A stretch of DNA of 64,000 bases from JACCQS01 sp963766765 (GTDB lineage Bacteria; Actinomycetota; Actinomycetes; Mycobacteriales; Geodermatophilaceae). How positions within the stretch are numbered: the first letter of the stretch is position 1; each line of letters starts with the position of its first letter. Position numbers and translations under genes: made by a program. The stretch is from positions 248,001 through 312,000 of the forward strand of contig CAVYBR010000004.1 of the NCBI GenBank assembly GCA_963766765.1. The letters are read 5' to 3'. The notes beneath the pieces are model-generated. The model ran no database searches, was not told where the DNA came from, and was given only the letters and a program-made list of their open reading frames with translations. Shown here one piece after another: positions 1 to 8,131 of the stretch.

Positions 1-596
<596 letters not shown>

Positions 597-600
<4 letters not shown>

Positions 601-1041
601 GCGGTCTCCTCGGTTGATTGGCTGGTGAATGCAAGTGCTCGGGAGTGCTTGTCCTGCTCGAAGCGCAGCCAGGACGTGGCCGGCTCTGCCCCCGCGGACG
701 AGTTCTGCTGTGCCCGGGCTGGCGGGTGGGGCTGAATCAGCCTGGTCGTCGGCGACTGCTGCCGCGCCGACTGGCGTCGAACTGAGCCAGTCATCGACGG
801 CATCGCGAAGGGCCGGTTCGCTGCGCAGGCGAAGGGCCACCTGCAGATCGGCCGGGCGCAGGTCGTGATCGGCGAGCAGCTGGCGCAAGGTCCGTAAGTG
901 GGTGATCTCGCGCTCGCCGTAGAGCCGATAGCCACCGGGGCTCCGTGGCGGGCTGACCAACCCCGCCGCGTCCAGGTAATGCAGCATGCGCACGGACCAG
1001 CCAGTGGTCTGCGCAGCTGTGTGCACCGTTGCCGACTCCAT
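597..1041 (-). CDS. MerR-family transcriptional regulator (frameshifted C-terminus)
   Basis: The ATG at 1041-1039 opens a MerR-type winged-helix protein. VHTAAQTTGWSVRMLHYLD is the helix-turn-helix and GLVSPPRSPGGYRLYGERE is the wing, followed by a leucine-rich helical stretch ending in DDWLSS. The same frame then continues without a stop straight into the adjacent hydrolase gene. A second frame, one base over, gives a more natural ending (SWLRFEQDKHSRALA) and a TGA at 599-597 that overlaps the next gene's ATG. The simplest reading is a single extra base somewhere in 690-790 and a coupled MerR-ahcY pair of about 147 residues plus hydrolase. There is no effector domain, so the signal is unknown. 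It follows a TPR gene by 38 bp. Confidence 0.6.
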
Positions 1042-1079
1042 CGCCGACAACCCTACAGCATCGATGGCAGAGTTGGGCG

Positions 1080-1640
1080 TTACAACTCTGACAGGTCCGT
1101 GTCACCCTTCAATCGTCGGGCAGCCTCCAGCGCGAGTTCTGCTGAGGCGCGCAGGTCTGCCGGTCCGCTCGAGCGCAGCCGTACGGCGGTTTCGAAATAG
1201 CGGATCGCCGTGTCGGCGTCGCCCTGCTCGTACTTGCTCTTGCCCGCGTGCTGGTAGGCGAAGGAGCGATAGCCGTCCGGGGCCCCTTCCAGTGCCTGGG
1301 CGAACATCGCATCGGCAGCGCGATACTCGCCCTTCCACTGGTGGACCTGCGCCAGCCGGATCCCGGCCACCGTGATCAGCGCCAGGTCTTGGCCGGAGTA
1401 GCGCAGACTCAACCGCCCGGCCGTGAGCGCGCCGGCGAGATCGCCGAGCAGTCTGAGCAGGACGCAGCGCTGGCCATAGAGGCGACAGCGCTCAGTGCGC
1501 TCGTCGTCGGCGGTGTCGTCGAGCGCTTGCTGTATCGCGGCGAGGATCTCGTGAAGTGCAGCGTGGTCCGGGACCAGCTCGCGCAGCGTGACCGGGTCGA
1601 TGTCGAAGCGCAGATCCTCGAAGCCGGTGGTCGCGGTCAC
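1080..1640 (-). CDS. Tetratricopeptide-repeat protein
   Basis: A 186-residue soluble protein starting at GTG 1640-1638 (MTATTGFEDLRFDID). It is almost entirely helical, with at least three TPR-like helix pairs: around residues 50-80 (RCRLYGQRCVLLRLLGDLAGAL), 85-120 (LITVAGIRLAQVHQWKGEY) and 125-155 (RSFAYQHAGKSKYEQGDADTA). No catalytic motif or signal peptide is visible. It sits between manA (78 bp upstream) and the MerR gene (38 bp downstream) on the same strand, so co-transcription is plausible. A protein-interaction role is inferred; the partner is unknown. The overlapping C-terminal extension of manA in another frame is an artefact of the manA frameshift. Confidence 0.75.
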   Translation of the reverse strand: MTATTGFEDLRFDIDPVTLRELVPDHAALHEILAAIQQALDDTADDERTERCRLYGQRCVLLRLLGDLAGALTAGRLSLRYSGQDLALITVAGIRLAQVHQWKGEYRAADAMFAQALEGAPDGYRSFAYQHAGKSKYEQGDADTAIRYFETAVRLRSSGPADLRASAELALEAARRLKGDTDLSEL

Positions 1641-1718
1641 GGCGGAATCGTAGGGCGGGTACGAAGAGGGCGCGGGCCCGGCGGGGAGGACGAGCTCGAC
1701 GCGTTTGACAAGGGTTGG

Positions 1719-2892
1719 TCAGGGCAGGCCGGTGGTCGCCTCGAACACGACGGCGGGACCGGCGATCTGGATGCCCGATCTCGGCCGCGCTCACGAAAGC
1801 CGCACGTCCGCGCGGCAGGTCGAGAACCGTCCCATCCGGAGCTGTGAGCCGGGCGTTGCCATCCACCGTCAGGAGAAGGCCGGCCGGTTGCGCCTCAAGC
1901 GCGATCGGAGCGGTGATCTCGAGCCTGCTCAGCGAGAATTCCTCGGCCTCCGTTCGGAACCGCGTCCTGCCCGTCTCATCACGATCGCCGCGTACGACGT
2001 GGGCCCGGCTTTGTCCGAAATCCAGAACACGTTGCAGCTCAAGGACATCGACATGCTTGTCGGTGAGCCCGCCACGCAACACGTTGTCCGACTCGGCCAT
2101 GATCTCGACGCCTACTCCGGATAGGTACGCGTGCAGGCAGCCAGCCGGAATGGACAAGGCGTCGCCCGGTTCGAGGCGGACATAGGAACAGAGCAGGGTG
2201 AGGACAACACCCCGGTCGCCGGGATGGTCCCTGGCCAACCGCGAAATCCATTGCAGAGCATCAGCGTACGGGCTACCCGCGGCCGGGACCGAGGAATTCG
2301 CCAGCGCAGCAATCACGTCCGTGACGTAGCCGTCGCACAGTTCGAAGATCCAGCGGACTGAATCTTGCAGCCCGGCGGAGGTCAACGACACTCTGAGCCT
2401 GTCGAGTTCCGGCACGGCGAGAACGTCGAGCAGTGCGACAGTCTCCTCGACCGGACGGAAACCGCAGAACGCCTCGACCTGAGACAGCGCGCACAGCAAC
2501 TCCGGCTTGTGCCGGGCGTCCCGGTAGTTGCGCACCGGCGCCTCGAGCGGAATGCCGGCAGCCTCCTCAGCAGCAAAGCCCCGCTCGGCCTGAGCGGCAT
2601 TCGGGTGCGCCTGCAATGACAGCGGCGAACCGATGGTCAGGACTTTCATGAGGAACGGCAACCGAGGACCGAACCGCGCAAGCGCATCGGCACCGACCGT
2701 GGCTTCCGAGTCGGCCGCGATCAGCTCAGTGAGGGTGCTTCCGTCAGGCAGGCGCGACGGGTGTGCCGGATAGGCACCGATCCACAACTCCGCCTCGGGC
2801 TCGGCGGTCGGCGCGGGGTGACCGAGGAAGTCGGCCATCGCTGTGTGCGAACCCCAGGCGTAGCGCCGAACGTCATTGGTCAGAGGGAACAT
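1719..2892 (-). CDS. manA: Mannose-6-phosphate isomerase, class I (one-base frameshift near the end)
   Basis: Interconverts fructose-6-phosphate and mannose-6-phosphate, the entry to GDP-mannose for glycans and lipoglycans. Zinc ligands of the family are visible: SLQAHPN (Gln94, His96), HKPELL (Glu131) and GCLHAYLSGVGVE (His254). The frame as given runs on to 1492 with an Arg-rich tail overlapping the TPR gene. If one C is removed from the CCC at 1774-1776, the protein ends naturally with GIQIAGPAVVFEATTGLP and a TGA at 1721-1719, giving about 390 residues, normal for the family. The ATG at 2892 is preceded at 8 nt by TAGTCT, a likely leaderless -10 box. manB and manC in this window supply the next steps. 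Confidence 0.9.
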
Positions 2893-2900
2893 TGGGGACC

Positions 2901-2906
2901 AGACTA
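2901..2906 (-). promoter_or_regulatory. Probable -10 box for leaderless manA
   Basis: TAGTCT (TANNNT) on the minus strand, 8 nt before the manA ATG. It lies inside the 3' end of the upstream cation transporter gene, so manA could be transcribed separately from it. Confidence 0.4.
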
Positions 2907-3887
2907 GGTGCTGGTCGGCTCCGCGCCCGGATTCCGCGCCACGGTGCCTGGATCAGACGATCGGTCCGGAGACTCGTTCAGTCGACGGAAGTCCGGCTCG
3001 AGATAGATCACCCGCGCGATCGGCTCGACGTCCCGTACCAACTGCTCGGCCCGGTCGATCGTCGCCACACAGTCGCTAACGGACAGGTCGTGCCGGACCG
3101 CGATCTTCGCCGCTACCAGGAGTTCCTCCGGACCGAGGTGCAGCGTGCGGATGTGGATGACAGATTCGATGCCGGGCACGCTCTCGATCGCTGCGACGAT
3201 CTTCCGCTGCGACTCCGCGCTGGCTGCTTCACCGAGCAGCAGACTCTTCGTCTCGATAGCCAGGATGATTGCGATCATCACGAGCAGCACGCCGATACCT
3301 ATGGTGCCGATCCCGTCCCATACCGCGTCGCCGGTGACGACCGACAGCCCCACACCGATGAGGGCAAGAACAAGGCCGACCTGCGCACCGAAGTCCTCAA
3401 GCAGCACTACCGGGAGTTCGGGAGCTTTGGCGTGGCGAATGAACTGGATCCAGGACTGATCGCCGCGCACCTTGTTCGACTCGACGATCGCGGTACGGAA
3501 CGAGTAGGCCTCTAGACCGATGGCGACGAGCAGCACGCCGATGGCGATGTACGGCGAGACGAGCGCCTCGGGGTGGCTGATCTTGTGATAGCCCTCGTAC
3601 AGCGCGAACAGCCCGCCCACCGAGAACAGCACGATCGAGACGATGAACGCGTAGATGTAGCGCTCCCGGCCGTACCCGAACGGATGCTCCGGCGTCGCCT
3701 GCCGCGACGCGCGCTTGCCGCCGAGCAGTAGCAATGCCTGATTCCCCGAGTCGGCGACCGAGTGGACGGACTCGGCGAGCATCGACGAGGACCCAGTCAA
3801 CAGGAACGCGACGAACTTCGAGATCGCGATCCCGATATTGGCCAGCAGGGCAGCGATGATCGCCTTGGTGCCGCCGCCGGTGCTCAT
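2904..3887 (-). CDS. Cation diffusion facilitator family transporter
   Basis: A 327-residue inner-membrane protein expected to export divalent metal by proton exchange. Six hydrophobic segments are evident, beginning with AIIAALLANIGIAISKFVAFLL. The metal-site helix of the family is present as AESVHSVADSGNQ (residues 38-50), with a second acidic site in LLEDFGAQVGLVLAL. A cytoplasmic C-terminal domain of about 90 residues follows. There is no His-rich N-terminus, unlike the second CDF protein at 32631-33578, so metal choice may differ. The ATG overlaps the TGA of the upstream SIS gene (ATGA), indicating translational coupling. The same gene lies between sahH and manA in Streptomyces, as I recall. 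Confidence 0.88.
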   Translation of the reverse strand: MSTGGGTKAIIAALLANIGIAISKFVAFLLTGSSSMLAESVHSVADSGNQALLLLGGKRASRQATPEHPFGYGRERYIYAFIVSIVLFSVGGLFALYEGYHKISHPEALVSPYIAIGVLLVAIGLEAYSFRTAIVESNKVRGDQSWIQFIRHAKAPELPVVLLEDFGAQVGLVLALIGVGLSVVTGDAVWDGIGTIGIGVLLVMIAIILAIETKSLLLGEAASAESQRKIVAAIESVPGIESVIHIRTLHLGPEELLVAAKIAVRHDLSVSDCVATIDRAEQLVRDVEPIARVIYLEPDFRRLNESPDRSSDPGTVARNPGAEPTST

Positions 3888-4987
3888 CTAGAGGCCTCGA
3901 TGTCGCCGGCGAGGGAAACGTAAGCGGAGGCGAAGTCCACCATTCCGATCAACTCGGCCATCTCCCGGATCGGTTGCTCGGCCGCCTGCTGACTCATCGG
4001 TTGCAGAACACTCGTCGCCACGTGCGCGGAGTCTGCCAGGAGGAGCAGATCGCGCATCGCCGTGGCCGCGTCACCGGAGGAGCTGTCCGTAACGCACACG
4101 ACGCGCAATTCCCGGTTGCCGTCCTCGGTCCGATCCCGGAAGAAGTCATCGTCGGCTACGGCTCGGTAGGGCCCAGACAGCACCCGACGCGCGGGCACTG
4201 CCTGCTCGGGCAACCGGAAGTGCCCGACCGGCAGCCCCGCCAAAACGGCCAACTGATCGACTGCCCGGCTCGCCGCCACGCCGGCGACCGCACCCTGAGA
4301 GACCAGCATCGGCAGCGAGTCGAGCAGCTCGAGGGCAAGGGTCTTCGCCGGATTGGCGAACGACTCCTGATTGGGTCCACACCGCAACGCCGACTCGTCC
4401 AGCAGGTCAGCAACGGTGTCCGGCTCCCACCGCGCTGTTGGCAGAACACCAGTCACGCCGGCGACGAGAAGGGCCGGAGTCATCAGCGACCACAGCGACG
4501 CCTGCTGCTCGCGACTGCCGGGCAGCGCGACGTAGGGAGCGCGGGCTTGCGCGCACCGCGCGTGCAACGGCGCGTCGGCAGCCCCCACTCCGGCGAGGGC
4601 GCAGCCTCGACGAGCCGCTTCGTCGGCCGCGGACAACGCATACGCTCCGGCGCCGGTCCGGCTGAGCACGAGCACCAGGTCCGCTGCGGTCACCCAGACC
4701 GGGATGTCCGGGCCTGGAACGTGGACGACCCAGACCGGACAATCCGCGCCGGCAAGAGCGCGCAGAGCCGAGCCGGCAATGGCGCCCTCCCGGCGGCCGA
4801 CCACGATCAGCGCACGAGGGCGACCGGCAGCGGCCAGCACGGAAATGTTGGCTTCCTCCACCAGACGTGCGGTCTCCCGCACCTGCGCACCGGCGCTGGC
4901 CACAGCGCGGAGCAGCCGTCGGCGGTCGCGTTCGACCAGACGCTCGGGCTGATCGAAGAGCTCGTCGACGGAGCCAGAGATGCGCAT
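3884..4987 (-). CDS. SIS-domain sugar-phosphate protein (Rv3256c/TobH-like)
   Basis: A 367-residue protein with a weak phosphosugar-isomerase fold: a nucleotide-like strand-turn RALIVVGRREGAIAGSALRAL (about residues 58-78), LVLVLSRTGAGA as the SIS phosphate loop (about 103-114), and a second half with QGAVAGVAASRAVDQLAVLAG. It matches the conserved hypothetical always found between manA and manB in actinomycetes. No catalytic residue can be assigned with confidence, so a role in mannose metabolism is inferred from position. It starts at ATG 4987, 6 bp after the Trm112-like gene, and ends overlapping the CDF transporter start. Confidence 0.75.
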   Translation of the reverse strand: MRISGSVDELFDQPERLVERDRRRLLRAVASAGAQVRETARLVEEANISVLAAAGRPRALIVVGRREGAIAGSALRALAGADCPVWVVHVPGPDIPVWVTAADLVLVLSRTGAGAYALSAADEAARRGCALAGVGAADAPLHARCAQARAPYVALPGSREQQASLWSLMTPALLVAGVTGVLPTARWEPDTVADLLDESALRCGPNQESFANPAKTLALELLDSLPMLVSQGAVAGVAASRAVDQLAVLAGLPVGHFRLPEQAVPARRVLSGPYRAVADDDFFRDRTEDGNRELRVVCVTDSSSGDAATAMRDLLLLADSAHVATSVLQPMSQQAAEQPIREMAELIGMVDFASAYVSLAGDIEASR

Positions 4988-4993
4988 CAGTGA

Positions 4994-5200
4994 TCAGCCG
5001 GCGCGGTGGCGGGCTTCGTCGAGCAACAGCACCGGGATCCCGTCCCGGATCGGAAACGCCCGATCGCACTCGGTGCACAGCAGCTCAGCCGCTGCAACGT
5101 CGAGGTCCAGTGGCGCGTGATGCTCCGCCGGACAGGCAAGAATTGCGAGCAGTTCAGGGTCGATTCCCGCAGTGCTGCTCCGATCAGCGTGTCCTGTCAC
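4994..5200 (-). CDS. Trm112 family protein
   Basis: A 68-residue zinc-ribbon-type protein: ILACPAEHHAPLDL with one cysteine, then ELLCTECDRAFPIRDGIPVLL with a CxxC pair and the conserved IRDGIPVLL end. Trm112 proteins act as small partners of methyltransferases in eukaryotes and archaea; the bacterial members have no settled role. I chose the GTG at 5200-5198 because the longer ORF to 5251 lies inside manB. This start still overlaps the manB stop by 17 bp, typical of coupled genes. It lies in the manB - Trm112 - SIS - CDF chain. Confidence 0.8.
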   Translation of the reverse strand: MTGHADRSSTAGIDPELLAILACPAEHHAPLDLDVAAAELLCTECDRAFPIRDGIPVLLLDEARHRAG

Positions 5201-6548
5201 GGACGACCTCCAGTACCTCGTCGCGAAGCTGTTCCATTCTTGCGGGCTCACGAGCCTCGACGTTGAGTCTGAGCAGGGGCTCGGTGTTGGACGCCCGAAG
5301 GTTGAACCAGCTCGCGTCCGAGAAGGACATGGTCAGCCCATCGAGCCGGTCGATCGTGACACCGGGCTGGTCGGCAAATGCCTTCTCGACCGCCGACGCG
5401 CTCTCCACCGGATCCACCACCGTGGAGTTGATCTCCCCCGAGCCCGAGTACCTCTCGTAGTCACGCGCGAGCTCTGACAACGGTCCGCTCTGTTCGCCGA
5501 GCGCGGCCAGGACATGCATCGCTGCGAGCATCCCGGTGTCTGCGCGCCAGAAGTCGCGGAAGTAGTAGTGCGCGGAGTGCTCACCACCGAAAACCGCGTC
5601 CGTACGGGCCATTTCCGCCTTGATGTACGAATGACCGACGCAGGTGCGCACCGGGCGGCCGCCGTGTTCGGCGACGATCTCCGGAACTGCGCGCGAGGTG
5701 ATCAGGTTGTGGATGACCGCCCCGCCTGGATGCTTGGCGAGCTCCCGCACGGCAACCAGCGCGGTGACCGCTGACGGCGAGACCGGCTCGCCGCGTTCAT
5801 CGATCACGAAGCAGCGGTCAGCGTCGCCGTCGAAGGCAAGACCGACGTCGGCTCCGACCTCGCGCACCTTGGCCTGCAGGTCCACCAGGTTTGCCGGGTC
5901 CAACGGGTTGGCTTCGTGATTCGGGAAGTCTCCGTCCAACTCGAAATACATGGGGACCACCGTCAAGGGCAGGCCATCCAGAACGGCAGGGACCGTATAG
6001 CCGGCCATTCCATTGCCCGCATCGACCACGACGCGCAGCGGTCGACTGCCGCGCAGGTCCACGAGCCCGCGGAGGTAATCGGCGTACGCGCTGAGCAGGT
6101 TTTCGGTACGGGCTTGGCCGGGCCGTGCGCCGGGCCGCACGAGGTCGGACTCAGCCAGCCGGCGAATCTCGAGCAGACCCGTATCAGCGCCGATCGGGGC
6201 GGCGCCCGCGCGGCAGAGCTTGATCCCGTTGTATTGCGCCGGGTTGTGACTTGCCGTGAACATCGCTCCGGGAACGTTCAGAGAGCCGGAAGCGAAATAG
6301 AGAAGATCCGTCGAACCCAGGCCCGCCTCGATGACGTCGGTGCCGTGTGCCAGCACACCCTCAGCGAATGCTCTCGAGAGTGGAATCGAACTCTCGCGCA
6401 TGTCATGGGCGGTCACGATCGTCGGTGTGGCCATGAACTGGGCGAACGCGGCGCCGAGATCGCGCGCGATGTGCTCGTCGAACTCTTCCGGGACTACGCC
6501 TCGGATGTCATATGCCTTGACGATCGTCGACAGATCCCGCGTCTTCAT
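5184..6548 (-). CDS. manB: Phosphomannomutase/phosphoglucomutase
   Basis: Converts mannose-6-phosphate to mannose-1-phosphate through a phosphoserine intermediate. A complete 454-residue alpha-D-phosphohexomutase: TASHNP with catalytic Ser100 (98-103), the magnesium loop DGDADR (240-245), sugar-binding GGEHSAH (321-327) and the phosphate-binding RASNTEP near residue 425. The ATG at 6548 is preceded at 9 nt by TAGGCT. It feeds the mannose-1-phosphate guanylyltransferase at 11978-13090. The downstream Trm112 gene overlaps its stop. Confidence 0.93.
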   Translation of the reverse strand: MKTRDLSTIVKAYDIRGVVPEEFDEHIARDLGAAFAQFMATPTIVTAHDMRESSIPLSRAFAEGVLAHGTDVIEAGLGSTDLLYFASGSLNVPGAMFTASHNPAQYNGIKLCRAGAAPIGADTGLLEIRRLAESDLVRPGARPGQARTENLLSAYADYLRGLVDLRGSRPLRVVVDAGNGMAGYTVPAVLDGLPLTVVPMYFELDGDFPNHEANPLDPANLVDLQAKVREVGADVGLAFDGDADRCFVIDERGEPVSPSAVTALVAVRELAKHPGGAVIHNLITSRAVPEIVAEHGGRPVRTCVGHSYIKAEMARTDAVFGGEHSAHYYFRDFWRADTGMLAAMHVLAALGEQSGPLSELARDYERYSGSGEINSTVVDPVESASAVEKAFADQPGVTIDRLDGLTMSFSDASWFNLRASNTEPLLRLNVEAREPARMEQLRDEVLEVVRDRTR

Positions 6549-6557
6549 AACGCCCGG

Positions 6558-6563
6558 AGCCTA
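6558..6563 (-). promoter_or_regulatory. Probable -10 box for manB
   Basis: TAGGCT on the minus strand 9 nt before the manB ATG, in the 52-bp gap after the DUF3499 stop. The spacing would give a leaderless or almost leaderless message. Confidence 0.35.
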
Positions 6564-6600
6564 ACCGTGCCCCGCTTCGCCGCTCTGGGAAGCCCGACGC

Positions 6601-6954
6601 TCAGGGCAGCAGCGGGACGGCTCGCAGGTGGCCGCGCCGACCGCTGCTCGGTGGCGGCAATTCGGGCGGCACGTGCGTGGGCCGTGCGGCCTCCCGTACG
6701 GCATCGGCCAGAGCCAGAAGATCATCGGTGCTGGGGAGGATGTCGTCGGGATTGACTTCGTGCCGGACGACCTCCCAGCCTCGGGGCGCGGTGAGCCGTT
6801 GGCCGTGTGCTTCACACAGGTCGTAACTGTGCGGTTCGGAGAAGGATGCCAGCGGGCCGACGACAGCTGTCGACTCCGCGTACACATAGGTCAAGGTGGC
6901 GACTGCCGCGTTGGCGCACCCGCTCCGCGAGCACCGCCGCGCCTGCTGTCTCAC
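6601..6954 (-). CDS. DUF3499 family protein
   Basis: A small actinobacterial protein of unknown function (Rv3258c type). It shows the family core: RRCSRSGC near the N-terminus, AVATLTYVYAESTAVVGPL, EPHSYDLCEAHGQRLTAPRGWEVVR, then a Pro-rich variable tail. The paired cysteines and the histidine suggest a metal site, which is inference. The GTG at 6954 is chosen over the upstream GTG/ATG at 7008 because it lies just before RRCSR, where family members begin, and has a TAACGT box 8 nt upstream. Divergent from the metallopeptidase-like gene, as in mycobacteria. Confidence 0.85.
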   Translation of the reverse strand: MRQQARRCSRSGCANAAVATLTYVYAESTAVVGPLASFSEPHSYDLCEAHGQRLTAPRGWEVVRHEVNPDDILPSTDDLLALADAVREAARPTHVPPELPPPSSGRRGHLRAVPLLP

Positions 6955-6962
6955 GAGCGGGG

Positions 6963-6968
6963 ACGTTA
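6963..6968 (-). promoter_or_regulatory. Probable -10 box for the DUF3499 gene
   Basis: TAACGT on the minus strand, 8 nt before GTG 6954. It supports that start and a leaderless message. Confidence 0.4.
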
Positions 6969-7039
6969 TCCCCCGTAGCCGGTTTATCGGTGAAGGCGCA
7001 CCGCGCAACTCCTGCCGTCACGGGACGGCGTCGCGGCCG

Positions 7040-7045
7040 TACGCT
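7040..7045 (+). promoter_or_regulatory. Probable -10 box for the metallopeptidase-like gene
   Basis: TACGCT 6 nt before GTG 7052. It supports the shorter start over an in-frame upstream ATG at 6896, which lies inside the divergent gene. Confidence 0.4.
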
Positions 7046-7051
7046 CCCCTG

Positions 7052-7519
7052 GTGAGCCGCAGCCGACCAGACCGCACGAGGTCGCGTGACCGCAGGGGGC
7101 GGGGACTGCGGGGGCGGTTGGTCCCGCAGACCGTGCCGCTGGCCCGCTCCCGAGCGGCGCAATTCGACGACCTCGTCCTGGACACAGTCGAGGATCTGGA
7201 ACTGCGCTGGCAGCGCGAACTGGATGGCGTGGAGTTCGCCGTGGAGGACGTTCCCTATCTGAGCACGGCGAGTGTCGACGAACTCGTCCACGGCAGTGAC
7301 GTACTCGAGGACGGCAACGTGCCGCTGGCTCGATTGCTGCCGGCCAGACTCTCTGAGTCAGGACACCGACTGCCGGCCCGGATCGTGCTCTATCGCCGGC
7401 CGCTGGAGATCCGGGCCAGGGACCGCGGGGACCTTGCCGATCTCGTGCACGAGGTGGTCGTCGATCAGGTGGCCGTGCTGCTGGGCCGCGACCCGGAAGA
7501 GATCGATCCCGGGCACTGA
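7052..7519 (+). CDS. Metallopeptidase-like (zincin-fold) family protein
   Basis: A 155-residue protein of the Rv3259 group. After a basic N-terminus (SRSRPDRTRSRDRRGRG) come QFDDLVLDTVEDLELRW and FAVEDVP, as in the small zincin family. The usual HExxH zinc motif should fall in LADLVHEVVVDQVAVLLG, but the second histidine is replaced (HEVVVDQ), so catalytic activity is doubtful. The GTG at 7052 was chosen because of a -10 box immediately upstream and because the longer ORF overlaps DUF3499. Convergent with whiB, 19 bp apart. Confidence 0.75.
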   Translation: MSRSRPDRTRSRDRRGRGLRGRLVPQTVPLARSRAAQFDDLVLDTVEDLELRWQRELDGVEFAVEDVPYLSTASVDELVHGSDVLEDGNVPLARLLPARLSESGHRLPARIVLYRRPLEIRARDRGDLADLVHEVVVDQVAVLLGRDPEEIDPGH

Positions 7520-7538
7520 ATTCGCCCGCAGTCTTGGA

Positions 7539-7991
7539 TCAGACGGCGCGCTTGCGGAGCTTGCGGCGTTCGCGCTCCGACAGCCCGCCCCAGATCCCGA
7601 AGCGCTCGTCGTGGGCCAGCGCATACTCCAGGCATTCAGCGCGCACTTCGCAGCCGGTGCAGATCTTCTTTGCCTCGCGGGTGGAGCCGCCCTTCTCCGG
7701 GAAGAACGCCTCGGGGTCGGTCTGGGCGCACAGTGCGCGCTCCTGCCAGTCCCGCTCGGCCTCCTGGCCCCAGGGGTCGGTGGTGTAGACGTCGACCCCG
7801 AACGGGTCTGCCGCCGCCCTGTCGCTGGGGAGCCAGTCCTTCCCGAATCCGTCGGCTGCGGTACCCGCACCTCCGGCGAAGTATCCGGACTTGGGTGCTC
7901 GCCGGCTACCAAGTCCCGGACCACCACTTCCCGGCCAGTTGTCGTTCGACCATCCCCCGTCAGCTCTCGCCACTGCTCCTGCTTCGGCCAT
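7539..7991 (-). CDS. whiB2: WhiB-family iron-sulfur regulator (WhiB2/WhmD type)
   Basis: A redox-sensitive 4Fe-4S transcription factor, in this position usually the essential sporulation/septation regulator. The four cluster cysteines are Cys88, Cys111, Cys114 and Cys120 (CxxC, then Cx5C). They are followed by the beta-turn GIWGGL (132-137) and the basic DNA-contact tail RERRKLRKRAV at the C-terminus. At 150 residues it is longer than minimal WhiB proteins because of a Gly-rich N-terminal extension of about 80 residues, so an internal start is possible. It is divergent from fbiA, with a promoter and palindrome in the gap. Confidence 0.93.
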   Translation of the reverse strand: MAEAGAVARADGGWSNDNWPGSGGPGLGSRRAPKSGYFAGGAGTAADGFGKDWLPSDRAAADPFGVDVYTTDPWGQEAERDWQERALCAQTDPEAFFPEKGGSTREAKKICTGCEVRAECLEYALAHDERFGIWGGLSERERRKLRKRAV

Positions 7992-8056
7992 CAGAGTTGC
8001 CCTACTGTCTCGACCCGGCAGTAGCCACCTGACTGGTAGCTACTCACGCAGATGAA

Positions 8057-8086
8057 ATTACACGCGTGTCGTTAGCCTCCCGTCAA
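8057..8086 (-). promoter_or_regulatory. whiB promoter: -35 TTGACG, -10 TGTAAT
   Basis: On the minus strand TTGACG (8086-8081) and TGTAAT (8062-8057) are separated by 18 nt, a good housekeeping-type promoter. A perfect 10-bp palindrome ACACGCGTGT (8060-8069) overlaps the -10 box and could be an operator. The leader to the chosen ATG is about 60 nt. Confidence 0.5.
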
Positions 8087-8131
8087 GACCCCATCTGCTA
8101 CCCGTTGACGGCCGCGGGGAAGGATGGGCGG

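Noticed and set aside
1492..1718. C-terminal extension of ManA as written
   Set aside because: Arg-rich, overlaps the TPR gene, and a one-base correction gives the family's normal ending at 1719.
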